A DNA stretch of 64,000 nt from Changchengzhania lutea (lineage in GTDB: Bacteria > Bacteroidota > Bacteroidia > Flavobacteriales > Flavobacteriaceae), in NCBI RefSeq assembly GCF_006974145.1, contig NZ_CP039456.1, positions 1,146,001-1,210,000 on the forward strand, in the 5' to 3' direction. Positions 25,675 to 34,527 of this stretch are shown piece by piece; position 1 is the stretch's first letter; each line of letters starts with the position of its first letter. Position numbers and translations under genes: made by a program. The notes beneath the pieces were generated by a model. That model was given only the letters and a program-made list of their open reading frames with translations. It was not told the origin of the DNA and ran no database searches.

Positions 25675-26088
25675 ATGAAAAATCAAGTTTTTAACATCAG
25701 CATAATTCTCGTTGGATGCCTAGCACTATTATCAATGGCTGCCCTAAAATCCAATATGCAAGATACTTGGGAAGCACCGGCCAAATACGTAAAAATGAAG
25801 AACCCTTATACAAATAGTACAGATGACGAGAAAATAGGTCGGATTATGTACGCTAAACATTGTAAATCATGTCATGGCACAAAAGGAAAAGGGGACGGTA
25901 AAAAAGCAGGAAGTATAGATACCCCTATTGGTGATTTTTCAGATGATTCATTTAAAAAACAAACTGATGGAAGTCTTTATTATAAAACAATATTTGGACG
26001 AGATGATATGCCGAGTTTTGAAAAGAAAATAACAGATGAAGAAGAACGATGGTTAATAGTTAATCATATAAGATCCCTCGGGGAATAA
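25675..26088 (+). CDS. Monoheme cytochrome c, module B
   Basis: 137 residues with a hydrophobic N-terminus and one CKSCH heme site. The flanking TWEAPAKYVKMKNPY and FGRDDMPSFEKKITDEEERWLIVNHIRSLGE show it is a paralogue of the module A cytochrome. DDMP provides a candidate axial Met. It is the last gene of the module B operon. The next gene, hemA, has its own promoter. Confidence 0.92.
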   Translation: MKNQVFNISIILVGCLALLSMAALKSNMQDTWEAPAKYVKMKNPYTNSTDDEKIGRIMYAKHCKSCHGTKGKGDGKKAGSIDTPIGDFSDDSFKKQTDGSLYYKTIFGRDDMPSFEKKITDEEERWLIVNHIRSLGE

Positions 26089-26124
26089 TATACTTGCTTC
26101 AATATTTACTATAGCGCTTAAAAC

Positions 26125-26168
26125 ATGACAATTGTCATTAATTATGCTGTAAATAGATGCTATCTTTG
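26125..26168 (+). promoter_or_regulatory. FNR-like box and -7 element for hemA
   Basis: The perfect palindrome ATGACAATTGTCAT at 26125-26138 is centred 29.5 bp before TATCTTTG at 26161-26168, which matches the Bacteroidetes TAnnTTTG consensus. No TGTAAC-type palindrome is present here. Confidence 0.72.
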
Positions 26169-26268
26169 AAGCGTAAAGGCGTACATTTTATGTTTTAATA
26201 AAGCAATTTTAGTCCTTTAGCACTTAAACAGGATTTAGGTTTTGTAGTATTGAATTTAATAAATTTAT

Positions 26269-27486
26269 ATGGATAGGTCTTTAAAATATATAAGCATTTC
26301 ACATAAAAATGCACCTGTTATTCAGCGAGAAAAATATTATATATCCGAAATAGAAAAAGAAGATTTAGTAAATTTAATTTGTAAATCTTTTCCTGAAATT
26401 AAAGGATTATTGATATTATCAACCTGCAATAGAACAGAAATTTACTTTGAATCTGTAGGCATATCTGCCACTTCAATACGTGATTTTTTTATAATCTATA
26501 AGATAGGGCAAAATATTAAAGGGAATGCACCTTTATTCCGTTATAGCAATACTACAGAAGGCACCATTAAACATCTTTTGCTAGTTTCTTCGGGCCTAGA
26601 GTCTATGGTAATTGGTGACGCCGAAATTATACATCAAATAAAAAAGGCCTATCACTTTGCAATGGCTCATAAGCTACAAGGCTCCTTATTAGAGCGTGCT
26701 TTACAAACTGTATTTAAAACTCATAAACGCATCAGTAACGAGACTACATTTAGAGACGGCACCACGTCTGTAGCTTATAAATCGTTAAAGGTTATTAGGG
26801 ATTCCTACGCTAAAACAACTGTAAAGTCTAAAAAAATATTATTCGTTGGTGCGGGAGACATTGTTAAACAATTGTTTAAGTATAATAATAAATTCAATTT
26901 TAGTAACATTTATATAAGTAATCGCAGTCAGGAAAAAGCTGAAGTTTTAGCCAAAATAAACAATAGCAAAACCTACGATTGGAATAAAGTGATTGAAAAT
27001 AATTTCCAGGATTTCGATGTTATAATTAGTGCAGTAAGCAACTGCCGCCATATAATAAAGAACATTGGGGATTCTACAAAAAAAATAATCCTTATAGATT
27101 TAGCCGTACCAAGCAATATTGATAAAAGCATGACACAATCCGAAAATATAATTTATTTTGATTTGGATACCATATCCGTGGAACTAAAAGAGACAAAAGA
27201 AAAAAGACTAGCGGCCACCAACCAAATAAGCACCATTATCAACGAGGAATTTTACCTTTACCTGCAATGGATTCAAAAAGCTCCTTTTCGTGAACTTATT
27301 GCCAAATATAAAACGATGGTAAGCAAAAAAGTTCAAAATCATTTTGAAGAGCATTTAGGCTCACACAACATTCAAAAAATGAAAGAGATTACGAATCAGG
27401 TCATGCGGAAATTAATGGAGGAAAATGGAACCATAAATACTTCTTTAAAAATAGACTCTCTAATTTTGCAGCATATAGAGCGATAA
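26269..27486 (+). CDS. hemA: Glutamyl-tRNA reductase
   Basis: 405 residues. The catalytic Cys53 sits in LSTCNRTEIYF; SSGLESMVIGDAEIIHQIKKAY matches the substrate-binding block, here GDAE instead of the common GEPQ; an NADPH-binding motif (LFVGAGDIV) and a C-terminal dimerisation helix follow. It makes glutamate-1-semialdehyde, the first committed step to heme. No other heme biosynthesis gene is adjacent, so this may be a second copy that boosts heme supply for the cytochromes upstream. It has its own FNR-like promoter. Confidence 0.9.
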   Translation: MDRSLKYISISHKNAPVIQREKYYISEIEKEDLVNLICKSFPEIKGLLILSTCNRTEIYFESVGISATSIRDFFIIYKIGQNIKGNAPLFRYSNTTEGTIKHLLLVSSGLESMVIGDAEIIHQIKKAYHFAMAHKLQGSLLERALQTVFKTHKRISNETTFRDGTTSVAYKSLKVIRDSYAKTTVKSKKILFVGAGDIVKQLFKYNNKFNFSNIYISNRSQEKAEVLAKINNSKTYDWNKVIENNFQDFDVIISAVSNCRHIIKNIGDSTKKIILIDLAVPSNIDKSMTQSENIIYFDLDTISVELKETKEKRLAATNQISTIINEEFYLYLQWIQKAPFRELIAKYKTMVSKKVQNHFEEHLGSHNIQKMKEITNQVMRKLMEENGTINTSLKIDSLILQHIER

Positions 27487-28035
27487 GGTCATGCCAATTA
27501 TTTTCTATATCTTTAATTAGCCCTTTAATCTAAATAATTCTCCGATGGCTCTGTCTCGGGGTTCCCGATTCACCTCTCTTTTGGAGAGGTCGGAACTGTC
27601 TTTTTGCAGTTCCGGGTGAGGTAAAATACAAAATTTCGGTTTTTGACCTAAAGGCCAAAATGAAACCGGCGAAATACCTCTATGGCTCTGCCTCGAGGAT
27701 AGTCGGTTTCAAGAATTTTTTTATTTATATTTGTTACCAACAATGTCCGATTAAAATTTTAAAACCGCCCGAACAATACGTTGGTGATGGGTTAAAGTAT
27801 TTTTTCCAAGATTTGCACCTTGCTTTTACAACAAATAAAAAATGGTATCCTTTCAGAAATGAAAAATATATTATACATTGATTATCAATTAGTTAAAATC
27901 ACGTCTTTTCCGATAGCTATAGGAACTATGTTCTAGCAGCGGAGCGATCTTATTTTTTTATCGGAAAAGCCATAATAACACCAATTACAACATACAAATT
28001 AGTTCTACTTTTGGAATCCAACTAACCTGACAACA
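27487..28035. other. Gene-free region built of hairpin repeats
   Basis: No supported gene. It has tandem hairpins ACCTCTC/GAGAGGT (27572-27590) and GGAACTG/CAGTTCC (27592-27613), and a long stem with CTTTTCCGATA (27905-27915) pairing TATCGGAAAAG (27959-27969). A 73-codon ORF at 27660 lies inside and has no protein-like features. Probably an accumulation of dispersed extragenic repeats. Confidence 0.5.
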
Positions 28036-29094
28036 ATGAAGATTAAATTATTACTACTATTCACAATTAGCATTTTAAATTCTATGGCTCAGAACATTCC
28101 GTTATACGTTGGAACATATACTAATGGAGAAAGCGAAGGCATATACCATCTTCAATTCAATACAGATACAGGGGAATTAAATAACCAGGCGCTCGCTATT
28201 CACATAGATAACCCTTCGTTTTTAGCCTATTCGCCAAATAGGGAATTTTTATACTCAGCAAATGAAACAGAAAGCGGGTTTTTATCTTCGTATAAAATAA
28301 ATGAGGATGGCGCATTATCCCTTTTAACAAGGGTAAGTAGCCAAGGCAAAGCCCCATGCCATATAGCGGTAAATAAATCAGGAACTAAAGCGGTGGTCTC
28401 CAACTATGGCGGCGGATCGGTTTCTGTTTACCCAATTAATTCCGATGGCAGTTTATGCGAAGCCTCACAAGTTTTTGATCACAATTCGGAAGCGCAACAG
28501 TCCCATGCACACTCTGCTCAATTTTTTAATGGGGATTTATTTGTTGCCGATTTAGGCAGAAATGCCGTGTATCAATACAAACTAAAAGACGACAGCTATA
28601 TACTTGAATCTTCGGCAATAGTAAACATGGAAGGGAATCCAGGACCAAGGCATTTTTCTATAAGTGATAGTGGTGAGTTCATATATATTATAAACGAGTA
28701 CGGAAGTTCCATAACGTCGGTAAAGCGAACAGAAGATGGGTTTGAACCGATTGATCTTGACTCGACATTAGATGACACTTATAAGGGCAACAATTCATGC
28801 GCCGATATTCACTTATCTCAAGACGGTCGATTTCTATATGCCTCAAATCGAGGCGAAAATTCCATAGCCGTATTTAAAAGAAACACGCAAACAGGTATGC
28901 TGAACAAAGTTCAAAATAGCGCTGTTCATGGCGATTGGCCTCGTAATTTCACGCTGGATCCTTCGGGGAAATTTCTGTTAGTAGCCAATAGAAGAAGTAA
29001 CAATATTTCGGTATTTCAAATAGACCAAACACATGGGACTTTGCAGTTCTTAGATTCCGTTAAGGTGCCAACGCCTGTATGCCTTTTATTTTAA
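28036..29094 (+). CDS. Exported lactonase-family seven-bladed beta-propeller
   Basis: 352 residues with a signal peptide (ending SMAQ). Repeating blade motifs of the lactonase / 6-phosphogluconolactonase family (PF10282) are visible: YVGTYTNGESEGIYHL, NPSFLAYSPNREFLYSANE, KAPCHIAVNKSGTKAVVSNYGGGSV, PRHFSISDSGEFIYIINE, LSQDGRFLYASNRGENSI, and WPRNFTLDPSGKFLLVANRRSN. Export to the periplasm makes a role in the pentose phosphate pathway unlikely, so the substrate is unknown. The gene stands alone. Confidence 0.85.
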   Translation: MKIKLLLLFTISILNSMAQNIPLYVGTYTNGESEGIYHLQFNTDTGELNNQALAIHIDNPSFLAYSPNREFLYSANETESGFLSSYKINEDGALSLLTRVSSQGKAPCHIAVNKSGTKAVVSNYGGGSVSVYPINSDGSLCEASQVFDHNSEAQQSHAHSAQFFNGDLFVADLGRNAVYQYKLKDDSYILESSAIVNMEGNPGPRHFSISDSGEFIYIINEYGSSITSVKRTEDGFEPIDLDSTLDDTYKGNNSCADIHLSQDGRFLYASNRGENSIAVFKRNTQTGMLNKVQNSAVHGDWPRNFTLDPSGKFLLVANRRSNNISVFQIDQTHGTLQFLDSVKVPTPVCLLF

Positions 29095-29161
29095 ACCTGT
29101 TTGGAAGCTATATACCATTGATATTCAATATGAAATAGTAAAGATTTCTACTTAATTATTC

Positions 29162-29193
29162 TATTGCAAATTAAAAATAATGAAGTATCTTTG
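29162..29193 (+). promoter_or_regulatory. Canonical Bacteroidetes promoter of rpsP
   Basis: TATTG at 29162-29166 and TATCTTTG at 29186-29193 are separated by 19 bp, as in the TTG-N19-TAnnTTTG consensus. It is a good local reference for the -7 elements of the regulated promoters, most of which lack such a -33 element. Confidence 0.7.
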
Positions 29194-29240
29194 CGCCCTC
29201 ATTAATAACCGAGGTCGAGAACCTCAAATAATTAATTATT

Positions 29241-29819
29241 ATGCCAGTAAAGATTAGATTACAAAGACACGGTAAAAAAGGGAAACCTTATTATTGGATC
29301 GTTGCAGCTGATGCCCGATCAAAAAGAGATGGTAAATACCTAGAAAAATTAGGTGCTTACAATCCTAACACAAATCCAGCAACAATTGAATTGAATGTTG
29401 ACGGTACGGTTCAATGGCTTCAGAATGGTGCACAACCAACTGATACTGCCAAAGCTATTTTATCTTATAAAGGGGCGTTATTAAAAAATCACCTTGCAGG
29501 TGGAGTTAGAAAAGGCGCTTTAACTGAAGAGCAAGCAGAAGCAAAATTCACAGCTTGGTTAGAAGAAAAAGAAGGTAAAGTAGGATCTAAAGAAGAAAAT
29601 TTAGCAAAAGCAGAAGCTGATGCAAAAGCAAAAGCTTTAGAAGCTGAAAAAGCGGTTAACGAGGCACGAATTGCTGCTGCAACACCAGCTGTAGAAGAAG
29701 AGGTAACTCCTGAAACTCCAGAAAACGTTGATGCAACTGAAGAAGTTGAAGCACTAGAGCAAGCTGCCGAAGAAGGTGCTGCTGCTGCTGATACAGAAGT
29801 AGCTGACAAAAAAGAATAA
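29241..29819 (+). CDS. rpsP: 30S ribosomal protein bS16 with extended C-terminus
   Basis: 192 residues. The first 80 or so are the standard S16 core (MPVKIRLQRHGKKGKPYYWIV...). The remainder is an Ala/Glu/Lys-rich tail (AEADAKAKALEAEKA, EEVEALEQAAEEG), a coiled-coil-like extension known in Bacteroidetes S16. The rimM gene follows after a leaky-looking hairpin, the usual rpsP-rimM pairing of ribosome assembly genes. Start is the ATG at 29241, about 40 bp after the promoter. Confidence 0.96.
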   Translation: MPVKIRLQRHGKKGKPYYWIVAADARSKRDGKYLEKLGAYNPNTNPATIELNVDGTVQWLQNGAQPTDTAKAILSYKGALLKNHLAGGVRKGALTEEQAEAKFTAWLEEKEGKVGSKEENLAKAEADAKAKALEAEKAVNEARIAAATPAVEEEVTPETPENVDATEEVEALEQAAEEGAAAADTEVADKKE

Positions 29820-29840
29820 AAGAAGATTTTTTATACTTTT

Positions 29841-29870
29841 AAACTCCGGTAATTACTATCGGAGTTTTTT
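29841..29870 (+). terminator. Hairpin between rpsP and rimM
   Basis: AAACTCCG and CGGAGTTT arms with an 11-base loop, followed by a T run. It would terminate or attenuate transcription after rpsP, leaving less mRNA for rimM. Confidence 0.65.
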
Positions 29871-29894
29871 GTACCCAAAAATGTCGCATAAAAC

Positions 29895-30419
29895 ATGAAA
29901 AAAGAAGATTGTTTTTATTTAGGTAAAATTGTAAAAAAATATAGTTTCAAAGGAGAAGTATTAGCGAAACTCGATACTGACGAGCCAGACCTCTATGAAA
30001 ATTTAGATGCTATATTTTTAGAACTTCGGAATAATCTAGTCCCGTTTTTTATTGTGGAATCTCAACTGCACAAATCAGAATTATTGAGAATTCGATTTGA
30101 GGATGTCGATACTGAAGCTGATGCAGATGCCATAATGAAAAGTGGTTTGTATTTGCCTCTAGATTTATTACCAAAACTAGAAGGCAATAAGTTCTATTTT
30201 CATGAAGTCATAGGATTAACAATGATGGACGTTAATTACGGAACAGTTGGCATTATAAAGGGCATTAATGATTCTACCGCCCAATCGCTTTTTGAAGTTG
30301 AACATGACGGAAAGGAAATCTTGATTCCGATGAATGATGAGTTTATTGTAAAAATTGATAGAGAAAATAAAACCGTTATTGTTGAAACACCCGAAGGGCT
30401 GATTGAACTTTATCTATAG
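29895..30419 (+). CDS. rimM: Ribosome maturation factor RimM
   Basis: 174 residues, the normal length. An N-terminal RimM domain (YLGKIVKKYSFKGEVLAKL) precedes a PRC-barrel domain (FYFHEVIGLTMMDVNYGTVGIIKGI, ILIPMNDEFIVKID). It helps 30S head assembly by binding S19 and 16S rRNA. Location directly after rpsP matches the conserved order, although trmD, which often follows, is not next here. Confidence 0.94.
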   Translation: MKKEDCFYLGKIVKKYSFKGEVLAKLDTDEPDLYENLDAIFLELRNNLVPFFIVESQLHKSELLRIRFEDVDTEADADAIMKSGLYLPLDLLPKLEGNKFYFHEVIGLTMMDVNYGTVGIIKGINDSTAQSLFEVEHDGKEILIPMNDEFIVKIDRENKTVIVETPEGLIELYL

Positions 30420-30456
30420 AAAATTCCAAAATTTAAAACCCAAATTCCAATCAATT

Positions 30457-30573
30457 ATGGAAGTTAAAAAAGTTTATGATTTAGAAGAACGGATTTACTT
30501 ATTCGCAAAAAATGTTATTTGCAATAAGTTAACAAATCCTAGCCCTATTGGGTTTTGGAATTTAATATTTTAA
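30457..30573 (+). pseudogene. Remnant of a four-helix-bundle (23S IVS-type) protein gene
   Basis: A 38-codon frame opens MEVKKVYDLEERIYLFAKNV, which matches the N-terminal helix pattern of four-helix-bundle proteins of the S23/avd-like family, then breaks off. It is flanked by inverted repeats (AAATTCCAAAA at 30421-30431 and TTTTGGAATTT further on), a flank style seen around such elements. It sits between rimM and the methyltransferase gene. I read it as a decayed or internally deleted copy of the element found intact at 43890. Confidence 0.5.
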
Positions 30574-30582
30574 ATTTTAACA

Positions 30583-31293
30583 TTGAAACCTTTCCAATTC
30601 AAACAGTTCACAGTTAACCAAGACCAATGCGCCATGAAAATTGGTACAGATGGTGTTTTATTAGGTGCTTGGACATCTTTAGATAATAATCCTAATTCTA
30701 TTTTGGATATTGGAGCCGGCACGGGCGTGGTAGCTTTAATGCTTGCGCAGCGATGTTCTGCCAAAGTTATCGATGCTCTAGAAATTGATGATGATGCTTA
30801 TGAACAATGCGTTGATAATTTTGAACAGTCGCCCTGGGGGGATCGTCTTTTTTGTTATCACGCTTCTTTAGAAGAATTTGTTAATGAGATTGAAGACACC
30901 TATGATCTTATAGTTGCCAATCCACCATTTTATTCTGAAGACTATAAAACAAAAAGCCTAAAACGAGATGTCGCTAGGTTTCAAGATGCGATGCCTTTTG
31001 ACCACCTTATTGAAAGTGCGTCCAAACTGTTAGATAAAGACGGTACATTCTCCGTCATTATTCCGTTTAAAGAGGAAGCGTCCTTTATAGCGCTAGCCAA
31101 TATTCATAACTTATTCCCTACAGGTATCATGCGTGTTAAAGGCCATCCAAACTCTGAAATAAAGCGAAGTTTAATCGCCTGCTCTTTCCGCGAAAGCGAC
31201 ATACATATTGAAGAATTAGTCATTGAAACTGAGCGCCATCAATACACCGATGCCTATATCAATCTTACCAAAGATTTCTATTTAAAACTGTAG
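30583..31293 (+). CDS. tRNA1(Val) (adenine37-N6)-methyltransferase family protein
   Basis: 236 residues from a TTG start. It has the SAM-binding motif ILDIGAGTGVVALMLAQR and the N6-adenine methyltransferase catalytic motif NPPFY, preceded by FTVNQDQCAMKIGTDGVLLGAW, all typical of the YfiC/TrmN6 family that modifies A37 of tRNA1(Val). The TTG start gives MKPFQFKQF, the family's usual N-terminus. It lies just past the four-helix-bundle remnant. Confidence 0.85.
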   Translation: MKPFQFKQFTVNQDQCAMKIGTDGVLLGAWTSLDNNPNSILDIGAGTGVVALMLAQRCSAKVIDALEIDDDAYEQCVDNFEQSPWGDRLFCYHASLEEFVNEIEDTYDLIVANPPFYSEDYKTKSLKRDVARFQDAMPFDHLIESASKLLDKDGTFSVIIPFKEEASFIALANIHNLFPTGIMRVKGHPNSEIKRSLIACSFRESDIHIEELVIETERHQYTDAYINLTKDFYLKL

Positions 31294-31460
31294 TTATTTT
31301 ATATCTAATCATTAAATTTGGGCATCAAAAATGATGAATTCTTAAAATATTTTAATTTTAATAATTAATTCTCTTTTTTGTAAGCCATAAATATAAATTT
31401 GTGAAAGTTAATACGTGTTTTTAGCGCACTTACATTCATAATAAAATAATAAGATAACAC

Positions 31461-32639
31461 ATGAAACCAGATTTATTTGAAGCTCCAGATTATTATAATA
31501 TTGATGAGTTACTTTCTAATGAACATAAATTGGTACGTGATGCCGCACGAGAATGGGTTAAACGAGAAGTATCCCCCATTATAGAAGACTATGCCCAAAA
31601 AGCCGAATTTCCAGAACAAATTATTAATGGCTTGGCCGAAATAGGCGCCTTTGGCCCGTATATTCCTGAAGAATATGGCGGCGCTGGACTGGATCAAATT
31701 TCTTACGGCCTCATAATGCAAGAAATTGAGCGTGGAGACTCTGGAGTACGATCGACAGCTTCTGTACAATCGTCATTAGTCATGTATCCTATCTGGAAAT
31801 ATGGCAATGAAGACCAGCGTCAAAAGTATTTACCTAAATTGGCCAGTGGCGAATGGATGGGTTGTTTTGGTTTAACTGAGCCAGACCATGGGAGTAACCC
31901 AAGTGGCATGACTACTAATTTTAAGGATAAAGGCGATCATTACTTATTAAATGGAGCCAAAATGTGGATTTCTAACGCGCCCTTTGCACAAGTGGCCGTG
32001 GTTTGGGCCAAAGATGAAAGTGGTCGTATTCACGGATTAATTGTGGAGCGTGGTATGGAAGGCTTCTCGACCCCAGAAACACATAATAAATGGTCCTTAC
32101 GCGCAAGTGCCACTGGAGAACTTATTTTTGACAATGTCAAAGTCCCAAAGGAAAATTTATTACCAAATAAATCAGGATTAGGCGCTCCATTGGGTTGTTT
32201 GGATTCTGCACGCTACGGGATTGCCTGGGGAGCCATAGGAGCCGCCATGGATTGTTACGATACGGCATTACGATATAGTAAAGAACGTATGCAGTTTGGA
32301 AAACCCATTGGTCAATTTCAACTGCAACAAAAAAAGCTTGCTGAAATGATTACCGAAATCACCAAGGCACAACTTTTAGCATGGAAACTTGGCGTGATGC
32401 GTAATAATGGTACTGCCACCTCAGCACAAATCTCCATGGCCAAACGAAATAATGTAGATATGGCGATACATATTGCCCGCGAAGCAAGACAGATGCTTGG
32501 TGGAATGGGTATTACCGGCGAGTATAGTATTATGAGACATTCCATGAATTTAGAAAGCGTAATCACTTATGAAGGCACCCATGATATTCATTTATTGATT
32601 ACAGGGCTTGACATTACAGGCTTGAATGCCTTTAAGTAA
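31461..32639 (+). CDS. gcdH: Glutaryl-CoA dehydrogenase-like acyl-CoA dehydrogenase
   Basis: 392 residues. FAD and substrate motifs GCFGLTEPDHGSNPSGM and WISNAPFAQVAVVWAKDE are present, and the catalytic base is Glu371 in TYEGTHDIH, the exact context of glutaryl-CoA dehydrogenases. The enzyme oxidatively decarboxylates glutaryl-CoA to crotonyl-CoA in lysine and tryptophan breakdown, passing electrons to ETF. A TAAATTTG -7 element lies at 31394-31401. A strong palindromic terminator follows. Confidence 0.9.
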   Translation: MKPDLFEAPDYYNIDELLSNEHKLVRDAAREWVKREVSPIIEDYAQKAEFPEQIINGLAEIGAFGPYIPEEYGGAGLDQISYGLIMQEIERGDSGVRSTASVQSSLVMYPIWKYGNEDQRQKYLPKLASGEWMGCFGLTEPDHGSNPSGMTTNFKDKGDHYLLNGAKMWISNAPFAQVAVVWAKDESGRIHGLIVERGMEGFSTPETHNKWSLRASATGELIFDNVKVPKENLLPNKSGLGAPLGCLDSARYGIAWGAIGAAMDCYDTALRYSKERMQFGKPIGQFQLQQKKLAEMITEITKAQLLAWKLGVMRNNGTATSAQISMAKRNNVDMAIHIAREARQMLGGMGITGEYSIMRHSMNLESVITYEGTHDIHLLITGLDITGLNAFK

Positions 32640-32671
32640 TTCATATAAAAATTTAATAGATAATATCATTT

Positions 32672-32705
32672 AAAGAATGCCTCTCAGATCTGAGAGGCAT
32701 TCTTT
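32672..32705 (+). terminator. Perfect 34-bp palindromic terminator after gcdH
   Basis: Two complementary 17-bp arms (AAAGAATGCCTCTCAGA and its complement) abut directly and are followed by TT and TTACA. It starts 33 bp after the gcdH stop. Confidence 0.8.
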
Positions 32706-32751
32706 TTACATAAAACCGAACATATCACAAATTCGTATATTTATATAAAAA

Positions 32752-33501
32752 ATGAAAAAGCTAAGAAGTTTGTTTTTGGTCGTCCTTTGTATGTCATTAT
32801 TTACTTGCTCCACTAATGATGATGCAACGGACTTAGTCGAAATTGAAGAACAAGAAGAAACGCTACCAGATGAGACGGATGAGACCGAAGGAGAGGTTAG
32901 CGTAATAAGATTATTAGCTCTTGGCGACAGTTATACGATAGGTCAGAGTGTTTGTGAGACGTGTCGATTCCCTGAACAACTAAAGGATAGTCTCTTTTCA
33001 AGATTTGAATCTCAAAAGAATTTTGAATTAAAAATAATTGCTAAAACAGGTTGGACAACAACAAACTTAATTAATGCTATTGAAAGTGAAAGCCTTGATG
33101 CTAATTACGACTTGGTAACACTCTTAATTGGTGTAAATAACCAATTTCAAAACAGACCCTTTTCGATTTATGAAAAAGAATTTCCAGAACTTGTTAATAC
33201 GGCAATCTCTAAAGCCAAGGATGATAAGAGTAAACTCATTGTAGTATCCATACCAGATTATGCCTTTACACCTTACGGGAATGGAAATCCTAATATCACA
33301 TCTGGTATCAATACATATAATGCCTTTGCTAAAAGCTACTGCGATGCCAATAGTATAACATTTATAAATATTACAGATATCACACGCATGGGTTTAGATA
33401 ATCCAAATTTAGTAGCCTCAGACGGATTGCACCCCTCTGAATTTGCGTATTCAAAATTTGCAGAACGTTTGTCTCCTATTGCTTATGACAGGCTTAGATA
33501 A
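32752..33501 (+). CDS. SGNH/GDSL-type esterase lipoprotein
   Basis: 249 residues. A lipobox (SLFTC) is followed by an acidic Glu/Asp-rich linker, the nucleophile block LALGDSYTIGQ, an IGVNNQ oxyanion block and the SDGLHPSEFAY block holding the catalytic Asp and His. It is a membrane-anchored hydrolase of acyl or acetyl esters; the substrate is not predictable. It stands alone between gcdH and the phosphoesterase. Confidence 0.88.
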   Translation: MKKLRSLFLVVLCMSLFTCSTNDDATDLVEIEEQEETLPDETDETEGEVSVIRLLALGDSYTIGQSVCETCRFPEQLKDSLFSRFESQKNFELKIIAKTGWTTTNLINAIESESLDANYDLVTLLIGVNNQFQNRPFSIYEKEFPELVNTAISKAKDDKSKLIVVSIPDYAFTPYGNGNPNITSGINTYNAFAKSYCDANSITFINITDITRMGLDNPNLVASDGLHPSEFAYSKFAERLSPIAYDRLR

Positions 33502-33600
33502 TGAGTTGACAATAACATAAATCTGTTTCAAAAGAAAACTTTCATTCCAAATCATAATATGCGTTTCCTATAGAATATCTTTTTTGATTACATTTATATC

Positions 33601-34500
33601 ATGTTTTCATCCAAAATAAGATTAGATAACGCATATAACAAAGCCAAAATCATTGATTTTGATGATAGCAGTAAGTTTATTCTTTTTAGTGATTGTCACC
33701 GAGGTGATAATAGTTTTGCTGATGACTTTTCAAATAACCGAAACATATATTACCATACTTTAAAGCATTATTATACTGAAGGGTTTCAATATTGTGAATT
33801 GGGTGATGGTGATGAACTTTGGGAAAACCTATCATTCAAATCTATTTTCTATGCACACCAGAATGTGTATTTATTGATGAAGCTATTTTACACCCAGGGC
33901 AGACTACATATGATTTGGGGAAACCATGATATGGTGTACCGAAATCAGGATTATGTAAAAAAACACATATACTCCTATTTTGATAAAAAGCTAGGAAAGG
34001 ATGTTGGTCTTTTTAATGGCATTAAGTATCATGAAGGCATCATTTTAAAACACAAACACACCAATCAAGAACTTTTTTTAACCCACGGGCATCAAGCCGA
34101 TTCGTGGAATTTTCTGTTTTGGAAATGGAGCAGATTCATGGTACGTGCGCTTTGGAAACCGTTAAATGTTATGGGTATTGTAGACCCTACGAGTCCTGCA
34201 AAAAATTATAGTGAACTTATTCGGATAGAACGTAAAACCAAAAAATGGATTGTAGACAATAATAACTTATTAACCATTGTAGGGCATACGCATCGTCCAC
34301 GCTTTCCAGAACCTGGCGACATTGCCTATTTTAATGATGGTAGCTGTGTGCATCCACGAAGTATCACTGGTATTGAAATTGAAGACGGTAATATTTCTTT
34401 GATTAAATGGCAAATTTCAACCAAGGAAGATGGCACCCTACAAATAGTAAGAGTGCTACTTGAGGGACCCAGAAAATTGATTGATTATAAAACAAGTTAG
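33601..34500 (+). CDS. Calcineurin-like metallophosphoesterase
   Basis: 299 residues with the dinuclear metal motifs in order: FSDCHRGDN (near residue 30), a GDGDE block, WGNHDMVY, LTHGHQAD, and VGHTHRPRF. The size and absence of a signal peptide suggest a cytoplasmic enzyme. The substrate is unknown; a UDP-diacylglucosamine hydrolase-like activity is one possibility. A degenerate second copy of its last 20 or so codons lies downstream (34589-34658), beyond a hairpin. Confidence 0.85.
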   Translation: MFSSKIRLDNAYNKAKIIDFDDSSKFILFSDCHRGDNSFADDFSNNRNIYYHTLKHYYTEGFQYCELGDGDELWENLSFKSIFYAHQNVYLLMKLFYTQGRLHMIWGNHDMVYRNQDYVKKHIYSYFDKKLGKDVGLFNGIKYHEGIILKHKHTNQELFLTHGHQADSWNFLFWKWSRFMVRALWKPLNVMGIVDPTSPAKNYSELIRIERKTKKWIVDNNNLLTIVGHTHRPRFPEPGDIAYFNDGSCVHPRSITGIEIEDGNISLIKWQISTKEDGTLQIVRVLLEGPRKLIDYKTS

Positions 34501-34527
34501 ATACTATGTGTTAGCTCCCCCAGCTAG

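Noticed and set aside
14518-26088. Nitrite, nitrous oxide or DMSO reductase cluster
   Set aside because: NrfC/NrfD-like and cytochrome genes suggest these, but no catalytic subunit (NrfA, NosZ or a molybdopterin enzyme) is present, so no substrate is assigned.
27660-27881. 73-codon plus-strand ORF after hemA
   Set aside because: It lies in a region made of hairpin repeats, its product has no recognisable pattern, and no promoter or ribosome site supports it.
29489-29809. Ser/Ala-rich minus-strand ORF
   Set aside because: Antisense image of the Ala/Glu-rich tail of S16.
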